Shown: positions 9,669-19,331 of the stretch, piece after piece
Layout: each line of letters starts with the position of its first letter
How positions within the stretch are numbered: the first letter of the stretch is position 1
NCBI GenBank assembly: GCA_023389155.1
Contig: JAEWEV010000025.1
Location: forward strand, 1 to 64,000
From: Pseudomonadota bacterium
Lineage (GTDB): Bacteria; Pseudomonadota; Gammaproteobacteria; Burkholderiales; Burkholderiaceae_B
Reading direction: 5' to 3'
DNA: 64,000 nt
Notes under the pieces: model-generated
Databases searched by the model: none
Told to the model about the DNA's origin: nothing
Seen by the model: only the letters and a program-made list of their open reading frames with translations
Made by a program: the position numbers and the translations under genes

Positions 9669-12515
9669 ATGACTCAAACACCTGCCCCCGACGAATTACC
9701 CAAGAGCTTTGAACCCCAGGAGCTGGAAAGCACCTGGTACCAGGAATGGGAGCGAATGGGCGTATTCCGGGCCGGCCGCCACACGTCCACTGACGCTCCG
9801 GAAAGTGGCGAACCGTATACCATCCAGTTCCCACCGCCTAATGTGACCGGCACCCTGCACATGGGGCACGCCTTCAATCACACGATCATGGACGGCCTCA
9901 TCCGTTATCATCGCATGCTCGGCTGTGACACCGTGTTTGTCCCTGGTACAGATCATGCGGGTATCGCCACGCAGATTGTGGTTGAACGGCAACTGGACGC
10001 CCAGAATGTATCGCGCCACGATCTAGGCCGCGAGGCGTTCGTGGAAAAAGTCTGGGAATGGAAGGAAAAATCCGGCAATACCATTACCAGCCAGGTTCGG
10101 CGCCTGGGCGCGTCGGCCGACTGGCCACGCGAATACTTCACCATGGACAGCCAAATGTCCCATGGTGTGGTCGAAACCTTCGTCCGGCTTTACGAGCAAG
10201 GCCTGATCTATCGCGGCAAGCGGCTGGTCAACTGGGATCCCGTGCTGGGAACCGCAGTATCCGACCTGGAGGTTGAAAGCCAGGAAGAAGACGGCTTCCT
10301 GTGGCATATCCGATATCCCCTGACTGAAGCCGTAGATGGTCTCGAGTATCTGGTTGTCGCAACAACCCGACCCGAAACCATGCTGGGAGACGTTGCCGTG
10401 ATGGTGCATCCAGAGGATGAGCGCTATCGCCACCTGGTTGGCAAATCGGTCAGATTGCCCTTGTGTGATCGTGACATTCCGGTTATTGCAGATGATTACG
10501 TTGATCGCGAATTCGGTACGGGTGTGGTCAAGGTTACGCCTGCCCACGACTTCAATGACTATGCCGTTGGACAGCGTCACGGACTGGAACTGATCAGCAT
10601 TCTGACGCTGGATGCAAAAATCAGCGAAGATGCTCCTGCCCGCTTCCAGGGGCTGGATCGCTTTGAAGCCCGCAAGCAGATTGTCGCCGAACTCGAGGCG
10701 CAGTCCCTGGTAGACAGTATCAAGCCGCACAAATTGATGGTGCCTCGCGGAGATCGTACCAAATCAGTCATTGAACCCATGCTCACCGACCAGTGGTTTG
10801 TGGCCATGAGCAAGCCCGCCCCCGAAGGCACTCATAACCCAGGCAAAAGCATTACCCAGGTCGCGCTCGAAGTGGTGCGTGACGGCGATGTGCAATTTTT
10901 CCCAGACAACTGGAGCAATACATATAATCAGTGGCTGGAAAACATCCAGGACTGGTGTATTTCCCGTCAACTGTGGTGGGGCCACCAGATTCCGGCCTGG
11001 TACGCCGAAGATGGGCAGATTTTCGTCGCCCGCACCGAAGACGATGCCCGGATCCTGGCAAAAAAAGCCGGTGTCACCGGCCCGCTGCGGCGCGACGATG
11101 ATGTACTGGACACCTGGTTCTCCTCTGCCCTGGTTCCTTTCACAACCATGGGGTGGCCGGCCGAGACCGAAGACTTCAAACGGTACATGCCATCAAACGT
11201 GCTGGTCACAGGCTTTGACATCATCTTTTTCTGGGTCGCCCGCATGATCATGATGAGCATGCATCTGACTGGCCAGGTTCCCTTCCGGCATGTTTACGTG
11301 CACGGACTCATTCTTGATGCCTATGGCCAGAAAATGAGCAAATCCAAGGGCAACACCCTGGATCCCGTCGATCTGATAGATGGTATAGACCTGGACTCGC
11401 TGGTTGCCAAACGCACAGCAGGCCTGATGAACCCAAAGCAGGCAGGCAAGATAGAAAAAGATACCCGCAAGTCCTTTCCCGATGGTATCGCGCAATACGG
11501 CTCCGATGCCTTGCGCTTTACTATGGCCGCCTATGCGACGCTGGGTCGAAATATGAATTTCGATCTGAAGCGGTGTGAGGGCTACCGCAATTTCTGCAAC
11601 AAGCTCTGGAATGCCAGCCGCTTTGTGCTTATGAATGTACCCGACGTCCAGGCAATCAGCCACGAGAATAACGAACTATCGTTTGCGGACCAGTGGATCA
11701 TCAGCCGTCTGCAGAATACGCTTGCCGATGTGCAGAAAGGTTTCCACGAGTATCGCTTCGATATGGTTGCCAATGCAATTTATCGCTTTGTCTGGGACGA
11801 GTATTGTGACTGGTACGTAGAACTGGCCAAAGTACAAATACAGCGCGGTAACCAGGAGCAGCAGAACGGCACTCGTCGCACCCTGATCCGTGTCCTGGAA
11901 GCCATCCTGCGTATGGCTCACCCTATCATTCCGTTCATCACTGAAGCCTTGTGGCAGAAGGTCGCGGTTGTCGCGGGTAAAAAAACGACTGGTGCCACTG
12001 TAAGCGTCAGCGTTCAGCCTTACCCGCTGCCCAACAGCGAGCAGATTGATGAATCCGCAGAGGCCCAGATTGCCGCCCTCAAGGCACAGGTCGAAGCCAT
12101 TCGTGCACTGCGCGGCGAAATGAACCTGTCACCGGCCCGGAAAGTACCGTTGTTCGCCGAAGGCGATGCCTCGATCCTCAATCGCAACGCACCCTATCTG
12201 ATGGCACTGGCCAAACTCAGCGAGGTGCAGATCGTCGACACGCTGCCAGACTTGGGTGCACCAGTGCAGATCATGGATAACACCCGACTGATGCTGAATG
12301 TGGAAATCGACAAGGATGCCGAACTGGCACGCCTTGCGAAGGAAGCGGCACGTCTGGAAGGCGAAATCGCCAAGGCGCAAAATAAATTGTCCAATGAAGG
12401 ATTTGTGGCGCGCGCACCCGGCCATGTCATTGAGCAGGAAAAAGAACGCCTCGCACAATTTACCGAGAGACTGCAAGGCATCCGCACTCAGCAGTCCAAG
12501 CTGCAGTCGCTGTAG
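9669..12515 (+). CDS. valS: Valyl-tRNA synthetase
   Basis: A 948-residue class Ia synthetase. Visible are [14 protein letters not shown] (HIGH motif, about residue 63), [10 protein letters not shown], the CP1 editing insertion that hydrolyses Thr-tRNA-Val, KMSKS at about residue 555 and a C-terminal coiled-coil arm rich in Lys and Glu. The frame opens 105 bases earlier at 9564, and a Met at 9633 is also possible. I chose the ATG at 9669 because the protein then has the usual length (E. coli ValS is about 951). No strong ribosome binding site helps decide. Confidence 0.94.
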   Translation: MTQTPAPDELPKSFEPQELESTWYQEWERMGVFRAGRHTSTDAPESGEPYTIQFPPPNVTGTLHMGHAFNHTIMDGLIRYHRMLGCDTVFVPGTDHAGIATQIVVERQLDAQNVSRHDLGREAFVEKVWEWKEKSGNTITSQVRRLGASADWPREYFTMDSQMSHGVVETFVRLYEQGLIYRGKRLVNWDPVLGTAVSDLEVESQEEDGFLWHIRYPLTEAVDGLEYLVVATTRPETMLGDVAVMVHPEDERYRHLVGKSVRLPLCDRDIPVIADDYVDREFGTGVVKVTPAHDFNDYAVGQRHGLELISILTLDAKISEDAPARFQGLDRFEARKQIVAELEAQSLVDSIKPHKLMVPRGDRTKSVIEPMLTDQWFVAMSKPAPEGTHNPGKSITQVALEVVRDGDVQFFPDNWSNTYNQWLENIQDWCISRQLWWGHQIPAWYAEDGQIFVARTEDDARILAKKAGVTGPLRRDDDVLDTWFSSALVPFTTMGWPAETEDFKRYMPSNVLVTGFDIIFFWVARMIMMSMHLTGQVPFRHVYVHGLILDAYGQKMSKSKGNTLDPVDLIDGIDLDSLVAKRTAGLMNPKQAGKIEKDTRKSFPDGIAQYGSDALRFTMAAYATLGRNMNFDLKRCEGYRNFCNKLWNASRFVLMNVPDVQAISHENNELSFADQWIISRLQNTLADVQKGFHEYRFDMVANAIYRFVWDEYCDWYVELAKVQIQRGNQEQQNGTRRTLIRVLEAILRMAHPIIPFITEALWQKVAVVAGKKTTGATVSVSVQPYPLPNSEQIDESAEAQIAALKAQVEAIRALRGEMNLSPARKVPLFAEGDASILNRNAPYLMALAKLSEVQIVDTLPDLGAPVQIMDNTRLMLNVEIDKDAELARLAKEAARLEGEIAKAQNKLSNEGFVARAPGHVIEQEKERLAQFTERLQGIRTQQSKLQSL

Positions 12516-12556
12516 CCGGGGGTGTAGTCGCACAGTTGTCGTTCAATAATCGGGAT

Positions 12557-12590
12557 TGTGGCTGATCCGTCATACGATGGATCAGCCATT
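12557..12590 (+). terminator. Hairpin after valS, possible terminator
   Basis: Arms TGGCTGATCCGTC (12559-12571) and GATGGATCAGCCA (12576-12588) form a 13-bp stem with one G-U pair around a 4-base loop. The bases that follow (TTCCTTC) are only moderately T-rich, so it could be a weak terminator for valS or an mRNA-stabilising structure. It lies 44 bases after the valS stop and 160 bases before the aldo/keto reductase start. I see no gene in 12516-12749. Confidence 0.5.
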
Positions 12591-12749
12591 CCTTCAATCG
12601 GGCTCTGGCACCTCTTCTGCACCCCCCGTTTACCTGAACCGGACGTAGAATGTCTGACAACACGCCCTGGTTTTGGTATGGTAACTGTAATAGTCTGTTT
12701 TGCTACGCGCATAACGCTTTATCCTCACTTTCCAGAAAAAGGATCACAA

Positions 12750-13622
12750 ATGTCGGAATCACATATGTCATTGAAAGAATTCTCTTTGAATAATGGTCAG
12801 AAAATCGCTTCCCTGGGTTTTGGCACCTGGGAGCTGGATACCGAAGCTGTCTGCGTTCCTGCTGTTACACAGGCGCTGGAAAGCGGCTACCGGGTGATCG
12901 ATACGGCCGCACGTTATATGAACGAAGCATTTGTGGGCAAGGCACTGGCCCAATCCGGCCTCAAACGGGAAGACTATCACCTGACTACCAAAGTGTGGGT
13001 AACAGATTTCGGTTACGAACAAACGCTGCGTGCCTTCGAAAAATCGTTAAAAAAACTGAATCTGGATTATGTCGATCTGTACTTATTGCACTGGCCAGTC
13101 GAGGGATTTCGGGAAAGCTGGAAGGCGCTGGAAAAACTGCAGGACGAAGGATTGACCAAAGCCATTGGGGTATGCAATTTCGAGATTGACCATCTGCAGG
13201 CGCTGCAGGCGGTTGCCAATACCAAACCGGTTATCAACCAAGTAGAAACGCACCCCCTGTTTCAGCAACGCGATCTGCTGTCCTATCTGCAGGAACAGGA
13301 AATTTTGCTTGAAGCCTGGTCGCCTCTCGGACGCGGCGATTCAACCCTTCTGACCAACCCTGTCTTGCAGGAAATTGCGACAGCCCATCAAAAGGACGTT
13401 GGCCAGATCATTCTGCGCTGGCACCTGCAGCGCGGCACGTTAGCCATCCCCCGCTCCAGCAAACCCACTCGGGTCGCAAGCAATTTCCAAATCTATGATT
13501 TTGAACTGAGCCAGGAGCAAATGGCGGCTATCAATGCCCTGGATACCAATCAGCGCAGTGCCGGCGATCCCAAGGATCCTGAGTGGATTGCCAAGCTGAT
13601 GAGCATGCCGATACCCGACTGA
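12750..13622 (+). CDS. Aldo/keto reductase (2,5-diketogluconate reductase type)
   Basis: A 290-residue NADPH-dependent aldo/keto reductase. The catalytic tetrad can be read from DTAARYMNE (Asp and Tyr), TTKVW (Lys) and YLLHWP (His). The C-terminal cofactor segment AIPRSSKPTRVASNFQIYDF is also typical. The open frame starts further upstream at 12558, but only the ATG at 12750 has a ribosome binding site (AAGGATC) and the family's normal N-terminus. The physiological substrate is unknown; members reduce small aldehydes, methylglyoxal or ketogluconates. It is monocistronic. Confidence 0.88.
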   Translation: MSESHMSLKEFSLNNGQKIASLGFGTWELDTEAVCVPAVTQALESGYRVIDTAARYMNEAFVGKALAQSGLKREDYHLTTKVWVTDFGYEQTLRAFEKSLKKLNLDYVDLYLLHWPVEGFRESWKALEKLQDEGLTKAIGVCNFEIDHLQALQAVANTKPVINQVETHPLFQQRDLLSYLQEQEILLEAWSPLGRGDSTLLTNPVLQEIATAHQKDVGQIILRWHLQRGTLAIPRSSKPTRVASNFQIYDFELSQEQMAAINALDTNQRSAGDPKDPEWIAKLMSMPIPD

Positions 13623-13703
13623 TCAGACTCGCGGGTCTGTTGCCGCTGTCCACCTGCTACACTTGCGCGGCAGTCCAGGCCCCCGGTCCATGATGCGCAC
13701 ACC

Positions 13704-13736
13704 CATAAAAAAACCGTTTTCCTTGGAAAACGGTTT
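13704..13736 (-). terminator. Rho-independent terminator, mainly for the NO reductase gene
   Basis: Arms AAACCGTTTTCC (13711-13722) and GGAAAACGGTTT (13725-13736) form a nearly perfect stem. On the minus strand the stem is followed by a run of T (the complement of the A run ending at 13713). It lies about 100 bases downstream of the NO reductase stop, and because the stem is symmetrical it may also help end the converging aldo/keto reductase transcript. Confidence 0.85.
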
Positions 13737-13838
13737 CAAATTACAGCTTGCTTGCCGCCACCAGAATCACCCAGTTGATCATGGTTGCGGCACTATTTTT
13801 TATTATTGTAATCCGCTGCCAGGGCTAAACCGTCCGGT

Positions 13839-16124
13839 TCACCCCTGTGCAGGAGAAACCTGCACACTCGTCGGCGATACGATCTGTCTGTCATCACGAC
13901 TGAATACACCCAAGACAACCTGCCAGCTGATGCACAGACCGCCAATGATGAATACCACGTCGCCCAGCGTGCGTAACCAACGCAAGGTCACCAGAAAGTC
14001 TTGCTGCAGGAATTCCTCGCTGCGTGCGTACCACAAGCCTTGCGATACGCTCGCACCGAACTGATACAGGCCAATAGGTAGCAGACTGATGACAATCATC
14101 AGCACAAGACCAAGATTCAGTGACCAGAACGCGGTTTTCATCAGAGACTCGCTAAATTGCAGATTGGGTCGCAGATAACGCACAATCAGCAAAGTGAACC
14201 CCAGTGCGAGGAATCCGTAAACTCCAAACAATGCGCTGTGAGCATGGACTGCAGTGGTATTCAGGCCCTGGAGGTAATACAGGGAAATGGGCGGATTGAT
14301 CATGAATCCAAATACCCCGGCACCCATCATGTTCCAGAAGGCCACAGCCACAAAGCACATGAGCGGCCAGCGGACTTTGTCCATCCACGCAGCACGTTTT
14401 TTCAGACTCCAGTGCTCCCAGGCCTCATAACCCAGTACCACCAGAGGCACTACTTCCAGCGCACTGAAACTGGCACCGGCTGCCATTACCGGGGTTGTTG
14501 TGCCGGAAAAATACAGATGGTGAAAAGTCCCAGGTACGCCACCCAGCATGAACAGACTTGCTGATGCCAGTGACGCGGCTGTTGCAATCCGTTTTGATAC
14601 CAGGCCCATTGCCACAAAGATGAAGGCCAGTGCAGTTGTTGCGAACACCTCAAAGAAACCTTCCACCCAAAGATGCACGACCCACCAACGCCAGTATTCC
14701 ATAATGGAAAGATTGGTGCGTTGGCCATACATCAGCCCTGCTCCGTAGAACAGGCCAATGGCGACAACAGATGCCGTCAACAGAACCAGCAGGTTTTTGT
14801 CCCCAGGCTGTTTCAATGCAGGCCCGATCCCCCTGAGCATCAATACCAGCCAGAATGCAACGCCAAGAAACTTGCCAATCTGCCAGAGGCGACCCAGATC
14901 CACATACTCATACCCCTGATGACCCAGCCAGAAAACCAGACTCTCGGGCATCATGTGCGCAATCGCAAGGTAGTTGCCAATATAAGAGCCAACCACCACG
15001 ATCACAAGTGCTATAAACAGAATGTTCACACCTGCTTTCTGATACTTGGGATCCTTACCACCGTTGATAATCGGCACAAGGAACAATCCGGCAGCCAGAA
15101 ATCCTCCTGCAATCCAGAAGAGCGCACTTTGCAAATGCCATGTCCGCAGTAGCGAATAGGGAAACCATTTAGATAGCTCAATGCCATAGAACGTCTGGCC
15201 TTCCACGGTATAGTGTGCCACCGCTCCGCCCAGAAAAATCTGGAATACAAACAGGCCGACCACCAGCAGGCAATACTTGCCCAGTGCCTTTTGTGAAGGT
15301 GTCAGTACAAAGGTCGTCAGGGGATCATGATCTGGCGCCGGAGTATGATGCTCTTCCTTACGCAGGAAAGCCCATCCCCACACCAGCAGGCCCACCCCTG
15401 CAATCAGAATCACAATACTCAGAATCGACCAGACAATATTTTCCGGAGTAGGAACGTTGTCAATCAACGGTTCATGCGGCCAGTTATTGGTATAAGTCGC
15501 AAGCTCACCAGGTCGCTCCGTCGCAGCTGCCCATGCGGTCCAGAAAAAGAACTGCGTCAGATTTTCGCGTCGAGCCGCATCAGGCAGTGTATTGGTTTTC
15601 ATCGCAAAATGTTCGCGACTCGTATCCATGCCGGGATCGTCGCCAAAGAGCTTGCGATAATAGTCCGCCGTCTGCTCCATTGCCTGCACGCGTGTATCGG
15701 AGACCGTCATGCGGCCGGTGGTGGAATCAAGCGTATTGCTGCGGTACTCGCGTTTCAGTCGGGCCCGCAACGTGGCCTGCTGGCCCTCATCCAGGTGAGC
15801 AAATGTTGTACCAAATTCCTTTTGCGCACTCAGATCCAGCCAGGCTGTCAGCTCACGATGTAGCCAGTCTGCTGTCCAATCCGGTGCCTGGTACGCACCA
15901 TGTCCCCAGATCGAACCCAACTGCATACCGCCTGTACTTTGCCACGCTTCTTGTCCATCCAGAATATCCTCGTCCGTAAACAGGACTTTTCCGCTAGTGG
16001 TTGTCACCTGTTCCGGAATGGGGGGTGCCTGCTTGTAGACTTCATGCCCGAAGTAGCCGAGGACCGAAAAGGTCACAATCAGTACCCCGAGCAAGGTTAA
16101 CCATAATGCTTTATAGCCTTTCAT
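13839..16124 (-). CDS. norB: Quinol-dependent nitric oxide reductase (qNOR)
   Basis: A 761-residue integral membrane enzyme that reduces two NO to N2O with quinol electrons. After an N-terminal helix comes the periplasmic extension typical of qNOR (GKVLFTDEDILDGQEAWQST, GSIWGHGAYQAPDW). The heme-copper oxidase-like core follows, with about a dozen further helices and the His ligands for the low-spin heme and the heme/FeB centre (for example in RTWHLQSALFWIAGG and VEGFFEVFATT). The extension and absence of a separate norC mark the single-subunit quinol form. The ATG at 16124 has an AAGGAAATGCG site. The gene is downstream of the hemerythrin gene and of a sigma-54 promoter with NorR-type sites, so induction by NO is expected. 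Confidence 0.92.
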   Translation of the reverse strand: MKGYKALWLTLLGVLIVTFSVLGYFGHEVYKQAPPIPEQVTTTSGKVLFTDEDILDGQEAWQSTGGMQLGSIWGHGAYQAPDWTADWLHRELTAWLDLSAQKEFGTTFAHLDEGQQATLRARLKREYRSNTLDSTTGRMTVSDTRVQAMEQTADYYRKLFGDDPGMDTSREHFAMKTNTLPDAARRENLTQFFFWTAWAAATERPGELATYTNNWPHEPLIDNVPTPENIVWSILSIVILIAGVGLLVWGWAFLRKEEHHTPAPDHDPLTTFVLTPSQKALGKYCLLVVGLFVFQIFLGGAVAHYTVEGQTFYGIELSKWFPYSLLRTWHLQSALFWIAGGFLAAGLFLVPIINGGKDPKYQKAGVNILFIALVIVVVGSYIGNYLAIAHMMPESLVFWLGHQGYEYVDLGRLWQIGKFLGVAFWLVLMLRGIGPALKQPGDKNLLVLLTASVVAIGLFYGAGLMYGQRTNLSIMEYWRWWVVHLWVEGFFEVFATTALAFIFVAMGLVSKRIATAASLASASLFMLGGVPGTFHHLYFSGTTTPVMAAGASFSALEVVPLVVLGYEAWEHWSLKKRAAWMDKVRWPLMCFVAVAFWNMMGAGVFGFMINPPISLYYLQGLNTTAVHAHSALFGVYGFLALGFTLLIVRYLRPNLQFSESLMKTAFWSLNLGLVLMIVISLLPIGLYQFGASVSQGLWYARSEEFLQQDFLVTLRWLRTLGDVVFIIGGLCISWQVVLGVFSRDDRQIVSPTSVQVSPAQG

Positions 16125-16159
16125 CGCATTTCCTTGTGCTCATTTTTAATGAAGATTGC

Positions 16160-16182
16160 GGCCAGCGACTGGGACGCTGACC
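16160..16182 (-). other. Intergenic hairpin between the hemerythrin and norB genes
   Basis: On the minus-strand mRNA the arms GGTCAGCG and CGCTGGCC (complement of 16175-16182 and 16160-16167) can form an 8-bp stem with one G-U pair and a 7-base loop. It sits in the 70-base gap between the two co-directional genes. There is no T run after it, so it is not an obvious terminator; it may protect or partly attenuate the message. Confidence 0.35.
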
Positions 16183-16194
16183 GTTCATGAATTT

Positions 16195-16707
16195 CTATGC
16201 AAAGACAACTTCATTTTCCAGCTCGATATGTCGCTGCAAGTCGTCCGCGAAGTCGCCAATGCCTTCGTATAGGTGACGCCAGGTGCCGCAGGCATCCTCT
16301 GGCAAAGTCAGGTTGCGTGTGATCTGCATCATTTCACGCATCGCGGTTTCATGGTGCTCATGTTCCGCTTTCATTACGCTGATCGGCCCCACGGCATGCG
16401 CACGCATTCCCCTCAGCAACATGGGGAAAAGCACGCGCTCCTCTTTCATCATGTGGCTGTCCAGTTCAAACTGAATCCGACCCAGCAAGCTTGCCAGACC
16501 ATTGGGACATGCCGGATGCATCGCATGAACCGATTCGACAGTCTGCGCAAGCAGCATCAGTTCGGGAAGCTGCTCGCGATGCCTGTCATGAAAGCGCGCG
16601 AGCACATAGTTGATAAGCGAGGGCATGTCGCATTGCCTCAGGTCCTCAAGGGGAGGTACCCTGGCGCCAATCTCCAGTGGAATGACCATCTCTGACGTCT
16701 CTGACAT
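16195..16707 (-). CDS. Hemerythrin-like di-iron protein, YtfE/Ric-related
   Basis: A 170-residue helical protein with the His/Glu pattern of a hemerythrin domain (FHDRHREQLPEL, HMMKEERVLFP, AEHEHHE, HIELENE), as in the Ric/YtfE proteins that handle iron in NO-damaged clusters. The N-terminal ScdA_N segment of full-length YtfE is reduced or absent, leaving only a short leader before the hemerythrin part. The C-terminus stops just after the last His/Glu motif, earlier than in typical members. The ATG has a strong AAGGAG site. It is the first gene after a sigma-54 promoter and lies upstream of the NO reductase, which supports a role in NO stress. Confidence 0.82.
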   Translation of the reverse strand: MSETSEMVIPLEIGARVPPLEDLRQCDMPSLINYVLARFHDRHREQLPELMLLAQTVESVHAMHPACPNGLASLLGRIQFELDSHMMKEERVLFPMLLRGMRAHAVGPISVMKAEHEHHETAMREMMQITRNLTLPEDACGTWRHLYEGIGDFADDLQRHIELENEVVFA

Positions 16708-16739
16708 TTTTGACTCCTTACATTGTCATCGCTCCATAC

Positions 16740-16754
16740 GCAAGTAACGTGCCA
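16740..16754 (-). promoter_or_regulatory. Sigma-54 promoter for the hemerythrin-norB operon
   Basis: On the minus strand the sequence reads TGGCAC-GTTAC-TTGC, an exact match to the -24/-12 consensus (TGGCAC-N5-TTGC). It lies about 33 bases upstream of the hemerythrin ATG, a suitable distance for the transcription start. The divergent neighbour is a NorR-type sigma-54 activator. Confidence 0.9.
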
Positions 16755-16794
16755 GAATATCTTCCCTTTAAAATCAATACAGTGTAGAATACAG

Positions 16795-16850
16795 GGTATT
16801 ATTTACCTTCATATTTAAGGTATATTTCACCATTAGCGGTATTATTTACC
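16795..16850. promoter_or_regulatory. Three NorR-type enhancer sites
   Basis: Three 13-base elements fit the known NorR pattern GT-N7-AC: GGTATTATTTACC at 16795-16807, GGTATATTTCACC at 16819-16831 and GGTATTATTTACC at 16838-16850. The first and third are identical. Centre spacings are 24 and 19 bases. All lie upstream of the sigma-54 promoter (on the minus strand), and the last one abuts the norR ATG, so NorR binding could also repress its own gene. A fourth, weaker GT-N7-AC occurs at 16782-16792. Confidence 0.85.
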
Positions 16851-18413
16851 ATGACAACCCGACTGCTTGCCGATCTGGCGGAAGAACTGCCTGGCGCCAT
16901 GCGTCTGCAACGCCTTGTGCAGAGCATCAGAAAAGATTTCAATTGTGATGCAGTAGGTCTGCTCAGAATTGACGAACATACGCTGCGCCTGGTCGCCGCA
17001 GATGGACTGGTTCACGAGGCACTGGGGCGCCGCTTTTCCATCGCCAGTCATCCTCGCCTGGCAGCCATTCTGAACAGCGAGAACGCGGTTCAGTTCGAAT
17101 CTGATTCCCCCCTTCCCGATCCCTACGATGGCTTGCTGGAAACACGCAAGGAAGAACCGTTGCTCATCCATGATTGCCTGGGACAAAGTCTTTATGTCAA
17201 TGGTGTCCTGTGGGGTGCACTAACACTGGACGCATCACGAAATACGTTTGATCCGCAGAGAATTGCACAGTTGCAGCCATGTATTTTGCTGATCCAGGCC
17301 ACTGTCAGGATGATTCAGCTGGAACTGGAAAACAAGAAAATGCGGTTACTCAGCACGCGTAGCGATACGCCCCTGCGGGTTGAGCACGGTGGTGAAATTC
17401 TCGGCGAGAGTGCGGTCATGAAAGCGCTCATGAGTGAACTCACCGTGATTGCCACCTCGGATCTGCCAATTCTGCTATTGGGTGAAACCGGAGTGGGCAA
17501 GGACTTGTTCGCCCAGCATCTGCATCGACTCTCGGCCCGCAGTAACAGAACAATGATTCATATTAATTGTGCCGCCCTGCCTGACACTCTTGCAGAAAGC
17601 GAACTTTTTGGTCATGTCAAAGGTGCATTCTCCGGCGCCGATGCGGCGCGTGCTGGCAGTTTCGAAGCCGCAAATGAAGGCACCCTGTTTCTGGATGAAG
17701 TGGGCGAACTGTCATTGCGTATTCAGGCAAAACTCCTGAGAACCCTGCAGAACGGGGAAATACAGCGACTGGGTTCGGACAAGCCGCGTAAAGTGGATGT
17801 ACGTATTATTGCGGCCACAAACCGGGATCTGAAAAAAAGTGTATTGGATGGTGATTTCCGCATGGATCTATATCATCGGCTATCGGTATACCCGGTTGTG
17901 ATTCCTCCGCTGCGTGAGCGTGGTAAGGATATCCTGCTTCTGGCAGGGTATTTCCTGGAGTTTAATCGGACTCGCCTGGGCCTGCGCGGCATCCGTCTGA
18001 CGCCTGAAGCAGAAATGGCGCTAATGCAATATCCATGGCCTGGCAACGTACGGGAACTGGAACATGTGATCAGTCGCGCCGCCGTCAAAATGCTGAGCCG
18101 CGGCGCATCGCGAAACGATATTCTGAGTATCGAACCGCGTTTTCTGGATGTGACCCAGGAAGACCTGCCAGCATCGGCCAACGGTTTCCCTCCGGAAATG
18201 ACTGGCGTGACGGACACCGGCATCGCATCTGGTGCCGTACCACTTGCATCACGTCATTCAGTCACTATGAAAGACGCCGTCGCGGGCTATCAGAGACAGT
18301 TCATCCTGCAGGCCCTGAATCAGGCCAGGAACAACTGGGCGCTGGCAGCAAAGAATATGGGAATGGACGCCAGCAACCTGCACAAGCTGGCGAAAAAACT
18401 GGGGCTCAAATAA
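16851..18413 (+). CDS. norR: NO-responsive sigma-54 activator NorR
   Basis: A 520-residue enhancer-binding protein. It has an N-terminal GAF domain (about 1-170) which in NorR senses NO through a mononuclear iron. A central AAA+ domain follows, with Walker A GETGVGKD, Walker [10 protein letters not shown] and the sigma-54 contact loop in the form GAFSGA (Thr replaced by Ser). At the C-terminus is a Fis-type HTH ([20 protein letters not shown]). The close match in architecture and the divergent NO reductase unit support the name. The ATG directly follows a NorR site and has no clear Shine-Dalgarno sequence. Confidence 0.92.
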   Translation: MTTRLLADLAEELPGAMRLQRLVQSIRKDFNCDAVGLLRIDEHTLRLVAADGLVHEALGRRFSIASHPRLAAILNSENAVQFESDSPLPDPYDGLLETRKEEPLLIHDCLGQSLYVNGVLWGALTLDASRNTFDPQRIAQLQPCILLIQATVRMIQLELENKKMRLLSTRSDTPLRVEHGGEILGESAVMKALMSELTVIATSDLPILLLGETGVGKDLFAQHLHRLSARSNRTMIHINCAALPDTLAESELFGHVKGAFSGADAARAGSFEAANEGTLFLDEVGELSLRIQAKLLRTLQNGEIQRLGSDKPRKVDVRIIAATNRDLKKSVLDGDFRMDLYHRLSVYPVVIPPLRERGKDILLLAGYFLEFNRTRLGLRGIRLTPEAEMALMQYPWPGNVRELEHVISRAAVKMLSRGASRNDILSIEPRFLDVTQEDLPASANGFPPEMTGVTDTGIASGAVPLASRHSVTMKDAVAGYQRQFILQALNQARNNWALAAKNMGMDASNLHKLAKKLGLK

Positions 18414-18416
18414 CGG

Positions 18417-19169
18417 TTATATGGTTCGTCCTCCGTCCACCGGCAGTTCGACGCCGGTAAAAAACGCCGCTGCATCACTGGCCAGAAAGACCGCGGCTGC
18501 AGCCACATCTGCAGGCGTACAAAATCTGCCCATAGGTATCGTGGACATGAACTTCTGACGATTCTCCGGCGTATCCGGCTGACCCATGAATAACTCAAAA
18601 AGACCAGTCACACCCATTACAGGGCAGATGACGTTGACGCGAATATTTTCCGGTCCGAGTTCAACTGCCATGGATTTGGACAGATTATTGACAAACCCTT
18701 TGGTTGCGTTGTACCAGGACAGGCCGGGACGGGGACGAATGGCTGCCGTAGAGCCGATATTCAGAATCACGCCTTTTCCCTGCGCGCGCATGGCTGGCAA
18801 GGTAGCCTGCGTCATCAGATAAATGGATTTCACATTGATGGCAAGCAGACGGTCAAATGTTTCTTCATCCACATCCAGCATGGGCTGGTTCTTATGGGTA
18901 ATGGCTGCATTGTTCACCACGATATCAATGGATCCGAAGGTGTCCTGGCAAAATTGCGCCAGGGCATTGACCTGATCGCCTTTCGATACATCTACCCGGA
19001 ATGCCCGCGCCTGCTCACCCAGTTCATGGGCCACCCGCTCGGCTGCTGGCATATTGATGTCGGCCACGATCACGCTTGCGCCCTGATTGACATATTCCCG
19101 CGCAATCCCTTCGCCAAATCCTCCTCCCGCACCGGTAACGATGGCGACCTTATCCTTCAATACTGACAT
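18417..19169 (-). CDS. Short-chain dehydrogenase/reductase
   Basis: A 250-residue classical SDR with the NAD(P)-binding TGAGGGFGEG motif near residue 12, an NNAA motif, and the catalytic Ser plus YNATK (Tyr and Lys). It most resembles FabG-like and alcohol-oxidising SDRs; the substrate is not readable from sequence. The ATG has a TTGGAGA site. It converges with norR (3-base gap) and lies 162 bases downstream of an aldehyde dehydrogenase gene on the same strand. An alcohol-to-aldehyde-to-acid sequence for a P450 product is a reasonable guess. Confidence 0.85.
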   Translation of the reverse strand: MSVLKDKVAIVTGAGGGFGEGIAREYVNQGASVIVADINMPAAERVAHELGEQARAFRVDVSKGDQVNALAQFCQDTFGSIDIVVNNAAITHKNQPMLDVDEETFDRLLAINVKSIYLMTQATLPAMRAQGKGVILNIGSTAAIRPRPGLSWYNATKGFVNNLSKSMAVELGPENIRVNVICPVMGVTGLFELFMGQPDTPENRQKFMSTIPMGRFCTPADVAAAAVFLASDAAAFFTGVELPVDGGRTI

Positions 19170-19331
19170 GCTATCTCCAAAATGTGTTGCTGCTGGTTTT
19201 TGTAATGCTGTTTTTGCTGTAATACACCTTGTGCTTCATCACTGAGCCAAGACAATGTCACAGTTCATCTGCTTCCGTATGTTCATTGCTGTGTACCGTT
19301 TGCTTCATCAATTGTCGCGTGCACGTTGTTG

